Shown here in pieces: positions 7,868-16,574 of a stretch of DNA of 64,000 nucleotides. Under the pieces are notes generated by a model. It was not told where the DNA came from. It searched no databases and worked only from the letters and a program-made list of their open reading frames with translations. A program made the position numbers and the translations under genes. Location: assembly GCF_022398325.1 (NCBI RefSeq), contig NZ_JAKEVD010000009.1, forward strand, positions 1 through 64,000, in the 5' to 3' direction. The number at the start of each line of letters is the position of its first letter. Positions within the stretch are counted from its first letter, which is position 1. Source of the stretch: Shewanella sp. Isolate13. Its GTDB lineage: Bacteria; Pseudomonadota; Gammaproteobacteria; Enterobacterales; Shewanellaceae.

Positions 7868-8497
7868 TTACTGATTTAGGTAACGTACCGCCATCTCAGT
7901 GCGTGACTTAGCGTTGGCTTTACGCAGTAAGTTTTTCACGTGTACCTTAACTGTGCCTTCACTAATGTGTAGTTGCTCTGCCACTATACGGTTGCTCTGG
8001 CCTTCGGCAAGGTGCTGGAGGATCTCTAACTCTCTAGGGGTAAGGTTGTCGATCCACTCTTGCTCATTAACCGAGCTGTTGAGTTCTGACAGATACTCTT
8101 GCACGTTATCACTGATCACCCTATGGCCCAGCATGGCACTCTTGAGCATGTCGAGCAGTATGTCTGGCTCGGTGTCTTTTAGTAAGTAACCATCGGCACC
8201 GGCTCTCACTAAGCGGATCACGTCTTGCTTGGCATCGGATACCGTTAAAATAACGATACGCGAGGTGACGCCCTCTTGCCTTAATGCATTCAGCGTGTCT
8301 AAGCCAGTCATTCCCTTCATGTTGAGATCGAGCAATATAATATCAGGCTCGTCATCGCTCACCGCCGACAGCGCATCTAAACCGCTACCCGCCTCACCAA
8401 ATAGGGTGAAATCAGAGTCAGAGGTGACGAGCTGACAGATCCCACGCCGTAGCAGTGGATGATCATCAATTACTAGAACCGAATAGGGCTTTCCCAT
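7868..8497 (-). CDS. narP: Nitrate/nitrite response regulator NarP
   Basis: This 209-residue NarL/FixJ-family regulator has a receiver domain with phospho-acceptor Asp57 (DIILLDLNM), acidic pair near residues 11-12 and a conserved Lys region. The C-terminal LuxR-type helix-turn-helix contains LTPRELEIL and GTVKVHVKNLLRKANA. It lies just downstream of narQ on the same strand (92-base gap). NarP is preferred over NarL because in Shewanella this regulator pairs with NarQ and because a 7-2-7 palindromic site, the kind NarP binds, is found upstream of nrfA next door. Confidence 0.9.
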   Translation of the reverse strand: MGKPYSVLVIDDHPLLRRGICQLVTSDSDFTLFGEAGSGLDALSAVSDDEPDIILLDLNMKGMTGLDTLNALRQEGVTSRIVILTVSDAKQDVIRLVRAGADGYLLKDTEPDILLDMLKSAMLGHRVISDNVQEYLSELNSSVNEQEWIDNLTPRELEILQHLAEGQSNRIVAEQLHISEGTVKVHVKNLLRKANAKSRTEMAVRYLNQ

Positions 8498-8589
8498 TTT
8501 AAGGCCTCCTGCTGAGGTATATACGTCAAATTAACAAGGTGAAAATCCATTAATCACCTATAAAATCAACAGTGTATTAAGTGTTTTAT

Positions 8590-10302
8590 CTATTCACTTT
8601 CTTCCTGTTGAGGTGGGAAGGTAAGGGTCACTGTTGCCCCACCTTTTTTATTCTGGCTAAATTCTACCACACCAGAAAGGCGACTTGCGCGTTCATGCAT
8701 AATTCCGAGACCAAAATGTTGATCTCTTTCTTTCAGTTCCTCGATGCCGACACCATCATCACTGATACTAATAACCACTTTATCACTCGATACCTTCTGG
8801 CAGCTAATATGAATTTGCTTGGCGTTGGCGTGTTTAATCGCATTTAAGGTCGCTTCGCGAGTTAATTGTAGAATATGAATATGTTGGTTTGCGCCTAATA
8901 ATTGTGTTGGTAGCTTATAGTCTAGGGTGATCTCTGCATCAGACTGGCCACGTAGTTGCTCCACCATGGCTTCGATCGCATGGCCTAGGTTGGGATCCTT
9001 GATGGTGAGCCTGAAGGTTGATAGCAACTCCCTTAATTGTACATAAGCGGTATTGACCCCTTCGTTAATCTCTTGCAGTTGCAGTGCTGCAATTTCGCTT
9101 TTGCAGGTTTTATCCAGTTCTTTGGATAACAAGTTAACCTGAATTTTTAAGAAGGAGAGTAGCTGTCCAAGGGAGTCATGCAATTCTCTGGCAATGACGC
9201 CACGTTCTTCCATTAGAGCGAGTTGCTGTCGTTGCTCACCGGCGTTGTAGATCACCATAGAGCGAGCCAACATGATGGCAAAGTTATTAAGTAACTGAAA
9301 AGAGAAGGGTTTAGAGGATAGGACTTCTAAGTAACCTAAGTTGTTATCCTCAAACTCTAGGGGGAACTGCCGGGTATTGTCGCTATGGTGCGGCCATTCA
9401 TGGTCGTTGTCAGTTGTAATAATATCGCTGACTTCACCATCTTGTACCATGACTAAGCGCAAGCGCGCCTCACTCTCGTGAGCCTGGAGTTGGTTGAGTG
9501 CTTGGGTTAGGCTGTTGGCGTCGAGCTTACTAGAGTGCAGCATGACTAGGCTATCATAAAGTAGCGTAAGCTCATTGTTAGCACGGGTTAATGCTACGGT
9601 CTTTTCTTGGACCTGCTCTTCTAAACCTTGATAAACACCGGCTAGCTTTTTTACCGTCGAATCCAAAGCGGTGCTTAAAGCACTTAATTCTAGGTACTCT
9701 GTTTTAGGCATTTCTACATTAAAGTTACCTTGTGAAATTGTATCAGCCGCCTGCATCAATTGTTGTAGAGGTTTAACAACTTTGCGCTTTGCGAGTCTTA
9801 CGGTAAAGAACGCAATTAATAACATTAGGGCTAAACCTGTTATCTGACTCACGGCTAAAAATCGTAATTTTAAGGCCGCATATTGCTCGGTTTCCAGTAC
9901 AAAGAGATCGATCGTATCGACAAAATCTTTTAACGCTGCAGCATATAAACGAGAATTTTCAGACTCTATGTAGTAACGCATAATCTGCCATTTATCGATA
10001 ACGGTTAAGTACTTTTCTTTTAAATTATCTGGGGTATACCAACTAAGTGAACGTCTAAGTGCTTGAGAATTAAGGGTGTTCTCAAACTCCTTTATCTTGT
10101 CTTTAGCCTCTTCACTACCTGAATTTGCATAAAACATCAGTCGGTAACTCTGCATGCGTAGCGAGCCTGATGCGTTAATCGCTCTGGCATCCCCAAGGCT
10201 ATAGGACAAGTTGATGATGGCAAAAATGGCTAAGCCACTCGACAATAAAATGAGAGTGAGCATAAAGCCCCAGATGGCCGAAGTGAGCCTGCCTTTTTTC
10301 AT
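8590..10302 (-). CDS. narQ: Nitrate/nitrite sensor histidine kinase NarQ
   Basis: This 570-residue membrane kinase has an N-terminal transmembrane helix (about 11-33) followed by a P-box-like nitrate-binding helix (about 38-55, DARAINASGSLRMQSYRL). A second transmembrane helix (about 150-168) leads to a HAMP and signalling helix, a degenerate GAF-like region, a HisKA_3 dimerisation helix with phospho-His375 (ARELHDSLGQ) and a HATPase_c domain with an N-box around Asn487 and GLGIM near 531-535. It would phosphorylate NarP when nitrate or nitrite binds in the periplasm. It is divergent from nrfA, with 239 bases between starts. Confidence 0.9.
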   Translation of the reverse strand: MKKGRLTSAIWGFMLTLILLSSGLAIFAIINLSYSLGDARAINASGSLRMQSYRLMFYANSGSEEAKDKIKEFENTLNSQALRRSLSWYTPDNLKEKYLTVIDKWQIMRYYIESENSRLYAAALKDFVDTIDLFVLETEQYAALKLRFLAVSQITGLALMLLIAFFTVRLAKRKVVKPLQQLMQAADTISQGNFNVEMPKTEYLELSALSTALDSTVKKLAGVYQGLEEQVQEKTVALTRANNELTLLYDSLVMLHSSKLDANSLTQALNQLQAHESEARLRLVMVQDGEVSDIITTDNDHEWPHHSDNTRQFPLEFEDNNLGYLEVLSSKPFSFQLLNNFAIMLARSMVIYNAGEQRQQLALMEERGVIARELHDSLGQLLSFLKIQVNLLSKELDKTCKSEIAALQLQEINEGVNTAYVQLRELLSTFRLTIKDPNLGHAIEAMVEQLRGQSDAEITLDYKLPTQLLGANQHIHILQLTREATLNAIKHANAKQIHISCQKVSSDKVVISISDDGVGIEELKERDQHFGLGIMHERASRLSGVVEFSQNKKGGATVTLTFPPQQEESE

Positions 10303-10388
10303 AAAAATCTCAGTAATAGAAGTTAACAGCTATTAATTTATAGCGGTTTAACATTAGTGGACACTTGATTACATTAACAAATGCGCAA

Positions 10389-10410
10389 AAATGTGAGCAA
10401 CAACACGTTC
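10389..10410. promoter_or_regulatory. Candidate CRP-type site upstream of nrfA
   Basis: AAATGTGA-N6-ACACGTTC resembles the CRP consensus AAATGTGA-N6-TCACATTT: the left half is perfect and the right half matches at five of eight. In Shewanella, CRP is a main activator of anaerobic respiration genes, which makes the location plausible. Confidence 0.45.
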
Positions 10411-10415
10411 ACAAG

Positions 10416-10429
10416 TTGATCTACCGCAA
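10416..10429. promoter_or_regulatory. Candidate FNR/EtrA half-conserved site upstream of nrfA
   Basis: TTGATctacCGCAA matches the FNR/EtrA consensus TTGAT-N4-ATCAA perfectly in the left half and at three of five in the right. It is a weak site, adjacent to the NarP site. Confidence 0.35.
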
Positions 10430-10442
10430 GGTTTGTAGTGGA

Positions 10443-10458
10443 TACCCCCTTGTGGGTA
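10443..10458. promoter_or_regulatory. NarP 7-2-7 binding site upstream of nrfA
   Basis: TACCCCC-TT-GTGGGTA is a near-perfect inverted repeat of the NarL/NarP heptamer (TACYYMT-like) with the two-base spacing that NarP requires. It is centred about 92 bases upstream of the nrfA start and lies between narQ and nrfA. Confidence 0.8.
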
Positions 10459-10541
10459 TGTCTTTGTTGCATAGAAGTGATTAAATTCAACCTTGAAATA
10501 GGTGGGACTATACAAAAATATAAAAGTAACATGGAGATGAG

Positions 10542-11945
10542 ATGGTGAAAACATTAACTAAAAAGTCTTTTGCACTGAGTGCAATCGTAGCTGCAAGTTT
10601 AATGGCTGGTAGCGCAATCGCAAGTGATGAAACTGAGCCACGTAACGAAGTCTACAAAGATAAGTTCTCTAAGCAGTATAATAGCTGGCATGACACGTCA
10701 GAAAGCGTTGAAATCATCGATGCACTTGAGCAAGATCCAAACCTAGTTATTCTTTGGGCAGGTTACGGCTTTGCTAAAGATTATAACAAGGCTCGTGGTC
10801 ATATGTATGCGGTAACTGATTTACGTAACACCCTACGTACTGGTGCACCAAAGAGCGCTGAAGATGGCCCAATGCCTATGGCATGTTGGTCTTGTAAGAG
10901 CCCTGACGTACCACGCTTGATTGAAGAGCAAGGTGAAGATGGCTACTTCAAAGGTAAGTGGGCTAAAGGCGGTGCAGAAGTTGTAAACACAATTGGTTGT
11001 TCTGACTGTCACGAAAAGGGTAAGTCTAAGCTACGTCTATCTCGTCCATTCGCTGAGCGCGGTATGGAAGCAATTGGCACTCCATTCGATAAAGCTTCTC
11101 GCAAAGACAAGCAGTCTATGGTTTGTGGTCAGTGTCACGTTGAATACTACTTCGAGAAGACTGCCGATAAGAAAGGTTTTGTTAAGTTCCCATGGGACAA
11201 GGGCACAACTGTTGAAGATATGGAAGCATACTATGATGCTATCGACTTCGCAGATTGGACTCACGCCGTTTCTAAGACGCCAATGCTAAAAGCACAGCAC
11301 CCAGGTTATGAAACTTGGCAGCTAGGTATGCACGGTAAGAACAACGTAAGCTGTACTGACTGTCACATGCCTAAGGTTAAGAATGCTGAAGGCCGTAAGT
11401 TTACCGATCACAAAGTGGGTAACCCATTCGATCGTTTCGAAGAAACTTGTGGTACTTGTCACGAGCAAAGCAAAGAGTTCATGGTTAACCTAGACAAAGA
11501 GCGTAAAGCCAAGGTTAAGCAGATCCAAATGCAAGCTGAAGATCAGCTAGTTAAAGCTCACTTCGAAGCAGGCGCTGCTTGGGAAGCGGGGGCGACTGAA
11601 GCTGAAATGAAGCCAATCCTAACAGATATCCGTCACGCTCAATGGCGTTGGGACTATGCAATCGCTTCTCACGGTGTTGCATCTCACGCTCCAGATGAAG
11701 CGCTACGTGTTCTAGGTACTGCAGTAAACAAAGCAGCTGATGCTCGCGTTAAGCTAGCTCAACTACTTGCTAAGAAAGGCGTTAAGCAGCCAATCGCTCT
11801 TCCAGACATCTCTACTAAAGCTAAGGCGCAAGCGGCTCTAGGTATGGACATGAAGAAGATGAACGCTGACAAGGCTGAATTCAAGAAGACTGTTCTACCT
11901 AAGTGGGATGCTGAAGCTGAAAAGCGTGAAGCAACTTACAAGTAA
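10542..11945 (+). CDS. nrfA: Periplasmic pentaheme nitrite reductase, cytochrome c552
   Basis: This 467-residue protein has a signal peptide with cleavage near AIA-S (residue 27). It shows the five haem sites of NrfA: the active-site CWSCK (115-119, lysine-ligated haem), CSDCH (153-157), CGQCH (195-199), then CTDCH and CGTCH. It reduces nitrite to ammonium with six electrons in the periplasm. The ATG at 10542 follows GGAG with good spacing. There are no nrfBCD genes beside it, as is usual in Shewanella, where CymA supplies electrons. A terminator follows, so it is monocistronic. Confidence 0.97.
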   Translation: MVKTLTKKSFALSAIVAASLMAGSAIASDETEPRNEVYKDKFSKQYNSWHDTSESVEIIDALEQDPNLVILWAGYGFAKDYNKARGHMYAVTDLRNTLRTGAPKSAEDGPMPMACWSCKSPDVPRLIEEQGEDGYFKGKWAKGGAEVVNTIGCSDCHEKGKSKLRLSRPFAERGMEAIGTPFDKASRKDKQSMVCGQCHVEYYFEKTADKKGFVKFPWDKGTTVEDMEAYYDAIDFADWTHAVSKTPMLKAQHPGYETWQLGMHGKNNVSCTDCHMPKVKNAEGRKFTDHKVGNPFDRFEETCGTCHEQSKEFMVNLDKERKAKVKQIQMQAEDQLVKAHFEAGAAWEAGATEAEMKPILTDIRHAQWRWDYAIASHGVASHAPDEALRVLGTAVNKAADARVKLAQLLAKKGVKQPIALPDISTKAKAQAALGMDMKKMNADKAEFKKTVLPKWDAEAEKREATYK

Positions 11946-11972
11946 GATATACACTGGATAGTGTTTAATATT

Positions 11973-11998
11973 AAAAGCCCTCGTAAGAGGGCTTTTTT
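11973..11998 (+). terminator. Terminator after nrfA
   Basis: Stem AAAAGCCCTC / GAGGGCTTTT with loop GTAA, followed by more T residues, 28 bases after the nrfA stop. Confidence 0.9.
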
Positions 11999-12062
11999 GT
12001 TGTCTGCTTTAACACTATTTTTTGCTACGGGATCTTAATTCGGAAAAAGTAACGACGAGCTC

Positions 12063-12605
12063 CTATTTGATGAGTCTTAGTAAAGCTTTAAAGCGATCGC
12101 CTGTGGCTTGCTGCTGCAGCTCAAACAGCAGAGATTCTACGTTAGTTTGCTTAGCGCCGCATGCCAGCATCATTTGAATACCACATAGCCTATTTGCCTC
12201 TTCTCTAGAGGAGGTTGCATCTATCACTAGGTGCGTTTCATAGCCATTTTCCAGAAGGTCCATGCAGGTTTGATAGACACAGATATGAGTCTCTATTCCG
12301 ACTAGGATGACCTGTTTTTGAGGCATGTCGCTGAGCTTGGCTCGAAAGTCATTCGCTTGCCAAGCGCTAAAGTGCTGTTTATTGATGGGGTTGCAACTCC
12401 TCGTAAGCACTTGGGCTAACTCTTCACTGGTTGAGCCGAGCTTATCCGGAAGTTGTTCTAGCCACAAAATAGGTATATCAAACAACTGCAGCCCTTTTAC
12501 AAGCGCATCGAGCTTTTGGTGGAGGCGTTCACTTTGCTGAACGACTCGTGCCAGTCGCCCTTGAACATCGACCACAACTAATACGCATTCTTCAGGATTT
12601 AGCAT
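12063..12605 (-). CDS. Isochorismatase-family cysteine hydrolase
   Basis: This 180-residue alpha/beta hydrolase of the isochorismatase/nicotinamidase superfamily has the catalytic Asp in LVVVDVQGRLA (near residue 13) and the nucleophilic cysteine in VGIETHICVYQTCMDLL. It resembles the YcaC-like subgroup of unknown substrate. It stands alone, convergent with nrfA and divergent from glnK. Membership of the superfamily is clear but the reaction is not. Confidence 0.85.
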   Translation of the reverse strand: MLNPEECVLVVVDVQGRLARVVQQSERLHQKLDALVKGLQLFDIPILWLEQLPDKLGSTSEELAQVLTRSCNPINKQHFSAWQANDFRAKLSDMPQKQVILVGIETHICVYQTCMDLLENGYETHLVIDATSSREEANRLCGIQMMLACGAKQTNVESLLFELQQQATGDRFKALLRLIK

Positions 12606-12700
12606 CTTAACCTTCTTTGACTTTTAAAAGTGGACTCTGCCAGTAAAGCGGAGCGTTTTGCTGATGCCAATTGGAAATTGGTCTAATGCATCACAATCTG

Positions 12701-12717
12701 TGCTTTATCTTTGTGCA
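12701..12717. promoter_or_regulatory. Candidate NtrC site 2 upstream of glnK
   Basis: TGCTTTATCTTTGTGCA has a perfect right half (GTGCA) and a partial left half of the NtrC consensus TGCAC-N7-GTGCA. Its centre lies 30 bp, about three helical turns, upstream of the stronger site. Confidence 0.5.
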
Positions 12718-12730
12718 GGTTATGAATAAT

Positions 12731-12747
12731 TGCACTTCTCTGGTGCA
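12731..12747. promoter_or_regulatory. NtrC enhancer site upstream of glnK-amtB
   Basis: TGCACTTCTCTGGTGCA matches the NtrC palindrome TGCAC-N7-GTGCA at every half-site base. It lies about 85 bases upstream of the sigma-54-like promoter, a typical enhancer distance. Confidence 0.75.
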
Positions 12748-12810
12748 TTTACATTCATTTTATTTTATTGCTTCTCTCCTATCTAATTGAATTTTAATGT
12801 TTAGTTAATT

Positions 12811-12826
12811 TGGCCTGATGCTTGAA
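12811..12826 (+). promoter_or_regulatory. Candidate sigma-54 promoter of glnK-amtB
   Basis: TGGCCTGATGCTTGAA has the -24 GG and -12 region at the ten-base spacing of sigma-54 promoters (consensus TGGCAC-N5-TTGCA). The -12 element is TTGAA rather than TTGCA. The NtrC sites upstream support it. Confidence 0.6.
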
Positions 12827-12864
12827 TTGTGTTTAAACAAATCGAAATGGAATTGGAGAGTGTG

Positions 12865-13203
12865 ATGAAACTGGTGAGTGCGATCATTAAGCCATTTAAA
12901 TTAGACGATGTGCGAGAGGCTGTTGCTGGCGTTGGCATTGAAGGCATGACAGTGACTGAGGTGAAAGGCTTCGGTCGTCAAAAAGGTCACACCGAGCTTT
13001 ACCGAGGCGCAGAATATCAAGTGGATTTTCTGCCTAAGGTAAAGCTTGAGATAGCAATTAAGGCGGAGAGGTTGGAGTTGTTGCTCGAAGCCATTAGCGG
13101 TGCGGCGCGCACCGGAAAGATAGGCGACGGCAAGATCTTCGTGATGGATCTTGAGCAGACAATCCGTATTCGAACTGGCGAACTCGACGGCGAAGCACTT
13201 TAA
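12865..13203 (+). CDS. glnK: P-II nitrogen regulatory protein GlnK
   Basis: This 112-residue P-II protein has the uridylylation loop around Tyr51 (TELYRGAEYQVDFLPK) and the C-terminal GKIFVMDLEQTIRIRTGE signature. The frame extends 12 codons upstream, but the ATG at 12865 preceded by GGAGAG gives the family length. It binds ATP/ADP and 2-oxoglutarate and is expected to plug AmtB when nitrogen is plentiful. It lies 12 bases upstream of amtB, which is why GlnK rather than GlnB is the preferred name. Confidence 0.93.
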   Translation: MKLVSAIIKPFKLDDVREAVAGVGIEGMTVTEVKGFGRQKGHTELYRGAEYQVDFLPKVKLEIAIKAERLELLLEAISGAARTGKIGDGKIFVMDLEQTIRIRTGELDGEAL

Positions 13204-13215
13204 GGGGATAGGCTA

Positions 13216-14466
13216 ATGGAAGATTTAACAAAACTGGGATTGACGGTAACAGAGTTGCGCTTTGCCCTTGATACATTTTACTTTTTAATTTCAGGCGCAT
13301 TGGTGATGTGGATGGCAGCGGGCTTTGCCATGTTAGAAGCGGGTTTAGTACGTTCGAAGAATACTACGGAGATCTTGACCAAGAATGTCTGTTTATATTC
13401 GATAGCCTGCGTCATGTATTTGATTGTTGGTTATAACATCATGTATGTAGATAACGGCGAGGGCGGATGGCTACCATCGTTTGGAGCGCTTATCGGATCT
13501 CAATCTGAGGGGGCCGATCACGCGCTTGAGTCCGACTTCTTTTTCCAAGTGGTGTTTGTCGCCACGGCGATGTCTATTGTATCGGGCGCCGTTGCGGAGC
13601 GCATGAAGCTGTGGGCCTTCTTAACCTTTTCGGTATTTATGACGGCGGTGATTTATCCGGTTGAAGGTTACTGGACCTGGGGCGGCGGCTTCTTATCGGA
13701 AGCGGGCTTTGTCGATTTTGCTGGTAGCGGTATTGTGCATATGGCTGGCGCGGCTGCGGCGATTTCTGGAGTCTTATTGCTAGGGGCGCGTAAGGGAAAG
13801 TATGGTGCTAATGGTCAAGTGAATCCCATTCCAGGTTCAAACTTGCCTATGGCGACACTGGGTATGTTTATCTTGTGGATGGGCTGGTTTGGCTTTAACG
13901 GCGGTTCACAGTTACTGGTGTCGGATGCAGAGAATGCCAGTGCGGTGGCTAAGATCTTCGTTAACACTAATTCGGCGGCCGCTTTTGGTGCTATTTCGGC
14001 GTTAATCGTGTGTCGACTCATCTGGGGCAAAGCGGATTTGACCATGATCTTAAATGGGGCGCTAGCCGGTCTAGTGGCGATAACAGCCGATCCTCTGTCT
14101 CCTTCACTTGTTATGGCGGGTGTGATTGGTGTTGTTGCTGGTGGCTTGGTGGTGTTCTCGATTGTCGCCTTCGATAGGGTAAAAATCGATGATCCTGTGG
14201 GTGCTATTTCGGTACATGGAGTGGCAGGGTTACTGGGATTGGTCTTGGTACCGGTATCGAATAATGATGCATCTTTTGTGACGCAGCTATATGGTGCTGC
14301 GGTGATTTTTGCGTGGGTGTTCTTGGCATCGGCTGCCGTATGGATGGCGCTTAAGGTGACCATAGGGATCCGCGTCTCAGAGGAAGAGGAATACAATGGC
14401 ATGGATGCATCTGATTGTGGTATCGATGCCTATCCCGAGTTTGTTTCGGTTAAGAGTGCCAATTAG
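13216..14466 (+). CDS. amtB: Ammonium transporter AmtB
   Basis: This 416-residue polytopic protein of the Amt/Rh family has about eleven hydrophobic helices. Signatures include MWMAAGFAMLEAGLVRSKNT, AAAISGVLLLGARKG and DDPVGAISVHGVAGLLG, whose histidine is part of the conduction pore. It moves ammonium/ammonia across the inner membrane. It is directly downstream of glnK and so likely under the same NtrC/sigma-54 control. There is no obvious separate signal peptide, although the first helix may be preceded by a short periplasmic N-terminus. Confidence 0.95.
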   Translation: MEDLTKLGLTVTELRFALDTFYFLISGALVMWMAAGFAMLEAGLVRSKNTTEILTKNVCLYSIACVMYLIVGYNIMYVDNGEGGWLPSFGALIGSQSEGADHALESDFFFQVVFVATAMSIVSGAVAERMKLWAFLTFSVFMTAVIYPVEGYWTWGGGFLSEAGFVDFAGSGIVHMAGAAAAISGVLLLGARKGKYGANGQVNPIPGSNLPMATLGMFILWMGWFGFNGGSQLLVSDAENASAVAKIFVNTNSAAAFGAISALIVCRLIWGKADLTMILNGALAGLVAITADPLSPSLVMAGVIGVVAGGLVVFSIVAFDRVKIDDPVGAISVHGVAGLLGLVLVPVSNNDASFVTQLYGAAVIFAWVFLASAAVWMALKVTIGIRVSEEEEYNGMDASDCGIDAYPEFVSVKSAN

Positions 14467-14520
14467 GGCATAGAGTATAGCCATATTGCTAGCGGTTTTA
14501 GCTAGAGAGCTAACTTCAAG

Positions 14521-14546
14521 AAGCAGGGGCCATCCCTGCTTTTTTG
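14521..14546 (+). terminator. Terminator after amtB
   Basis: Stem AAGCAGGG / CCCTGCTT with a short loop and a run of T, 55 bases after the amtB stop. Confidence 0.85.
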
Positions 14547-14633
14547 TGCTCATGAGTATGATGCCGTTAGCTGTTTTACATCGGTCCATTATGGGCTAGA
14601 GTAAGTTAACCGAAATTTAGTGATTGGCCAGTT

Positions 14634-14957
14634 ATGAAAAAGCTCAGTTTTCTCTTAGGTATGCTGCTTGCCACTCTCACCGTAAATGCGAGTGCTGGGC
14701 AAGTCGTGGTGCGAAAATCCAGTGAGCCCTTCGATGCATTTGCGGTTAGGGATGAAGTGCAGAGGCAACATGAGTGGCGTGAAGCACTACGCTTTCAACA
14801 GCAACTTCAGATCTTACAGGCTTTGCCTATAGGGTGCGTACCACTTGTGACTCCTTACCGTCACTTCTCCTGCCAAGGCTTATTTTATCGGCCATACCCT
14901 TACCAGAACAGAGAGTTGTTTATTCAAATCGATCCCCCAACGGACGAGTCGCCCTAG
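14634..14957 (+). CDS. Small secreted hypothetical protein
   Basis: This 107-residue protein begins with a clear signal peptide (MKKLSFLLGMLLATLTVNASAG). The mature part is glutamine- and proline-rich with two cysteines (IGCVPL and HFSCQG) that could form a disulfide. I do not recognise the family. There is no good ribosome-binding site and no operon partner. The neighbours are amtB and a TPR lipoprotein. Confidence 0.55.
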   Translation: MKKLSFLLGMLLATLTVNASAGQVVVRKSSEPFDAFAVRDEVQRQHEWREALRFQQQLQILQALPIGCVPLVTPYRHFSCQGLFYRPYPYQNRELFIQIDPPTDESP

Positions 14958-15105
14958 CAAGGCTATATCAAGGTCAGATCAATGGAGTGATAGGGGACAT
15001 AGCCTAGGCATAAAAGGCGACTATTTACGTTTTGTAACGCATTTACACTCGGAGTGGATATTCATGAGATATGCTTAATGCAGAGGTTTTTGCTTAGGGA
15101 GTGTG

Positions 15106-16281
15106 ATGAAACGGTCAATTGTTTTACTTATCGTCCTACTAATTCTATGTATGCTGCTTATCAGTGGCTGCGCAACAAAGCCCGTGGCAACGTCTGATGA
15201 CTTAAGCGCTTATTTTCATGATCGGCACTTTACTGCCTCTCTAGATCTGCCCGATACCGATGACCTATTTGAGTTACCCGAGTCGGCTGTGCATTTGCTT
15301 CGCAGGGAGGTGATACGTTCCAAGAATTATCAGCAACAATCGAGTGTGATGATGCACGAGTGGCTGGCGAATTACATCAATGCCAGCGATGGCGGCTTTC
15401 ACTATGCCGATAATCTCACCCGTAGTGCCAGCGATACCTTCGAAACGAGAGAGGGAAATTGTTTATCTTTAGTGGTGTTGACGGCGGCTTTGGCAAAGGA
15501 GCTTGGTGTTAAGGTTGAGTTTCAGGAGGTTGATATCCCCCCGGTATGGGATAGGCAAGGGGGCTTTTATCTCGTCAATGGCCATATTAATCTTAAGCTG
15601 TTGCCTCAGAATAAGGGCAATGTCTTCAATATCTCCACCCAGTCGATACAGGTAGACTTTCTACCCGAGCGCGCCATGCAAGGCTATCAAAAACGTCGAG
15701 TTAGCCGCTCAACTGTCGTGTCGATGTTCTACAACAATATCGCTGCCGAAGCCTTGGTTGAGGGTGACTACGACCGAGCCTATGGCTTGTTAAAGCTCGC
15801 CCTAGAGCAACATGAATTGTTTCTGCCGGCACTAAATACTCTGGCGGTTTTGTATCGCTATAAAGGTTTAGACTCACAGGCTGAGGCTTTATATCAATAT
15901 ATCTTGCGTGTAGAGCCTGAGGATATGAATGCCCTCAATAACTACGCCATCATGTTATCGGCGCAAGATAGGCTGGAGGAATGGGCTGATGTGCACAAGG
16001 TGATGGAGCTCGCGCGGATTAGAAACCCCTATTATTACTATGGTATGGCGCAGCAGGCGTATTTCGATAGAGAGTACCAAGACGCGTTAATCTGGTATAA
16101 GAGGGCGATCGCCAAGGCGGATTATCGACATGAGTTTTACTTTGGTCTGTCACGTACCTACTGGGTAACAGGAGATGAAAGGCGGGCGGAACAAAGTCTT
16201 AAAAAGGCTCTTAAACTCACGACCGATGAACACAATAAACGCCGCTATCAATCAAAGTTACAAGCGATGAGAAGCCATTAG
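15106..16281 (+). CDS. Transglutaminase-like and TPR lipoprotein
   Basis: This protein of about 391 residues has a lipoprotein signal with lipobox LISGC (near residue 22). Around residues 95-150 a transglutaminase-like core includes the candidate cysteine in REGNCLSLVVLTAALAKELG. The C-terminal half carries tetratricopeptide repeats (YDRAYGLLKLALEQ, LYQYILRVEPEDMNALNNYAIML, YQDALIWYKRAIAKADY). The ATG at 15106 follows a GGGA site; a GTG three bases earlier is less likely. It is probably an envelope protein on a protein-protein platform. Its target is unknown. Confidence 0.75.
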   Translation: MKRSIVLLIVLLILCMLLISGCATKPVATSDDLSAYFHDRHFTASLDLPDTDDLFELPESAVHLLRREVIRSKNYQQQSSVMMHEWLANYINASDGGFHYADNLTRSASDTFETREGNCLSLVVLTAALAKELGVKVEFQEVDIPPVWDRQGGFYLVNGHINLKLLPQNKGNVFNISTQSIQVDFLPERAMQGYQKRRVSRSTVVSMFYNNIAAEALVEGDYDRAYGLLKLALEQHELFLPALNTLAVLYRYKGLDSQAEALYQYILRVEPEDMNALNNYAIMLSAQDRLEEWADVHKVMELARIRNPYYYYGMAQQAYFDREYQDALIWYKRAIAKADYRHEFYFGLSRTYWVTGDERRAEQSLKKALKLTTDEHNKRRYQSKLQAMRSH

Positions 16282-16574
16282 AGTACTCGCTACTTTCGCG
16301 CTGCAGATATTGAACTTTCTGTTACACGGCTACTTTTACCTTAAAAGTACGTTCTGCCGATAAAAATTTTAAGTTTTACTCAGGTTTGACTGCGCTTTCT
16401 CGAATGTAATTATATCATTTTGTATTTATTAATCTCTTTTTAAACAACACATTAAAAATAATCATATGAAATAATAATAACTTGATTGCAATCCGGCTTT
16501 AGACTGGATAAATTGAATGCAGTATCGCAATTGAGAGATCTGTATTCATAGGCTAGACGGAGCTAAGTATTACC

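Noticed and set aside
10369..10554. 61-residue minus-strand frame between narQ and nrfA
   Set aside because: It covers the regulatory sites and the start of nrfA, with no ribosome-binding site.
13815..14402. 195-residue minus-strand frame opposite amtB
   Set aside because: Its translation is Ala/Thr/Pro-rich, as expected for the reverse complement of a membrane protein gene. No start site or motif supports it.
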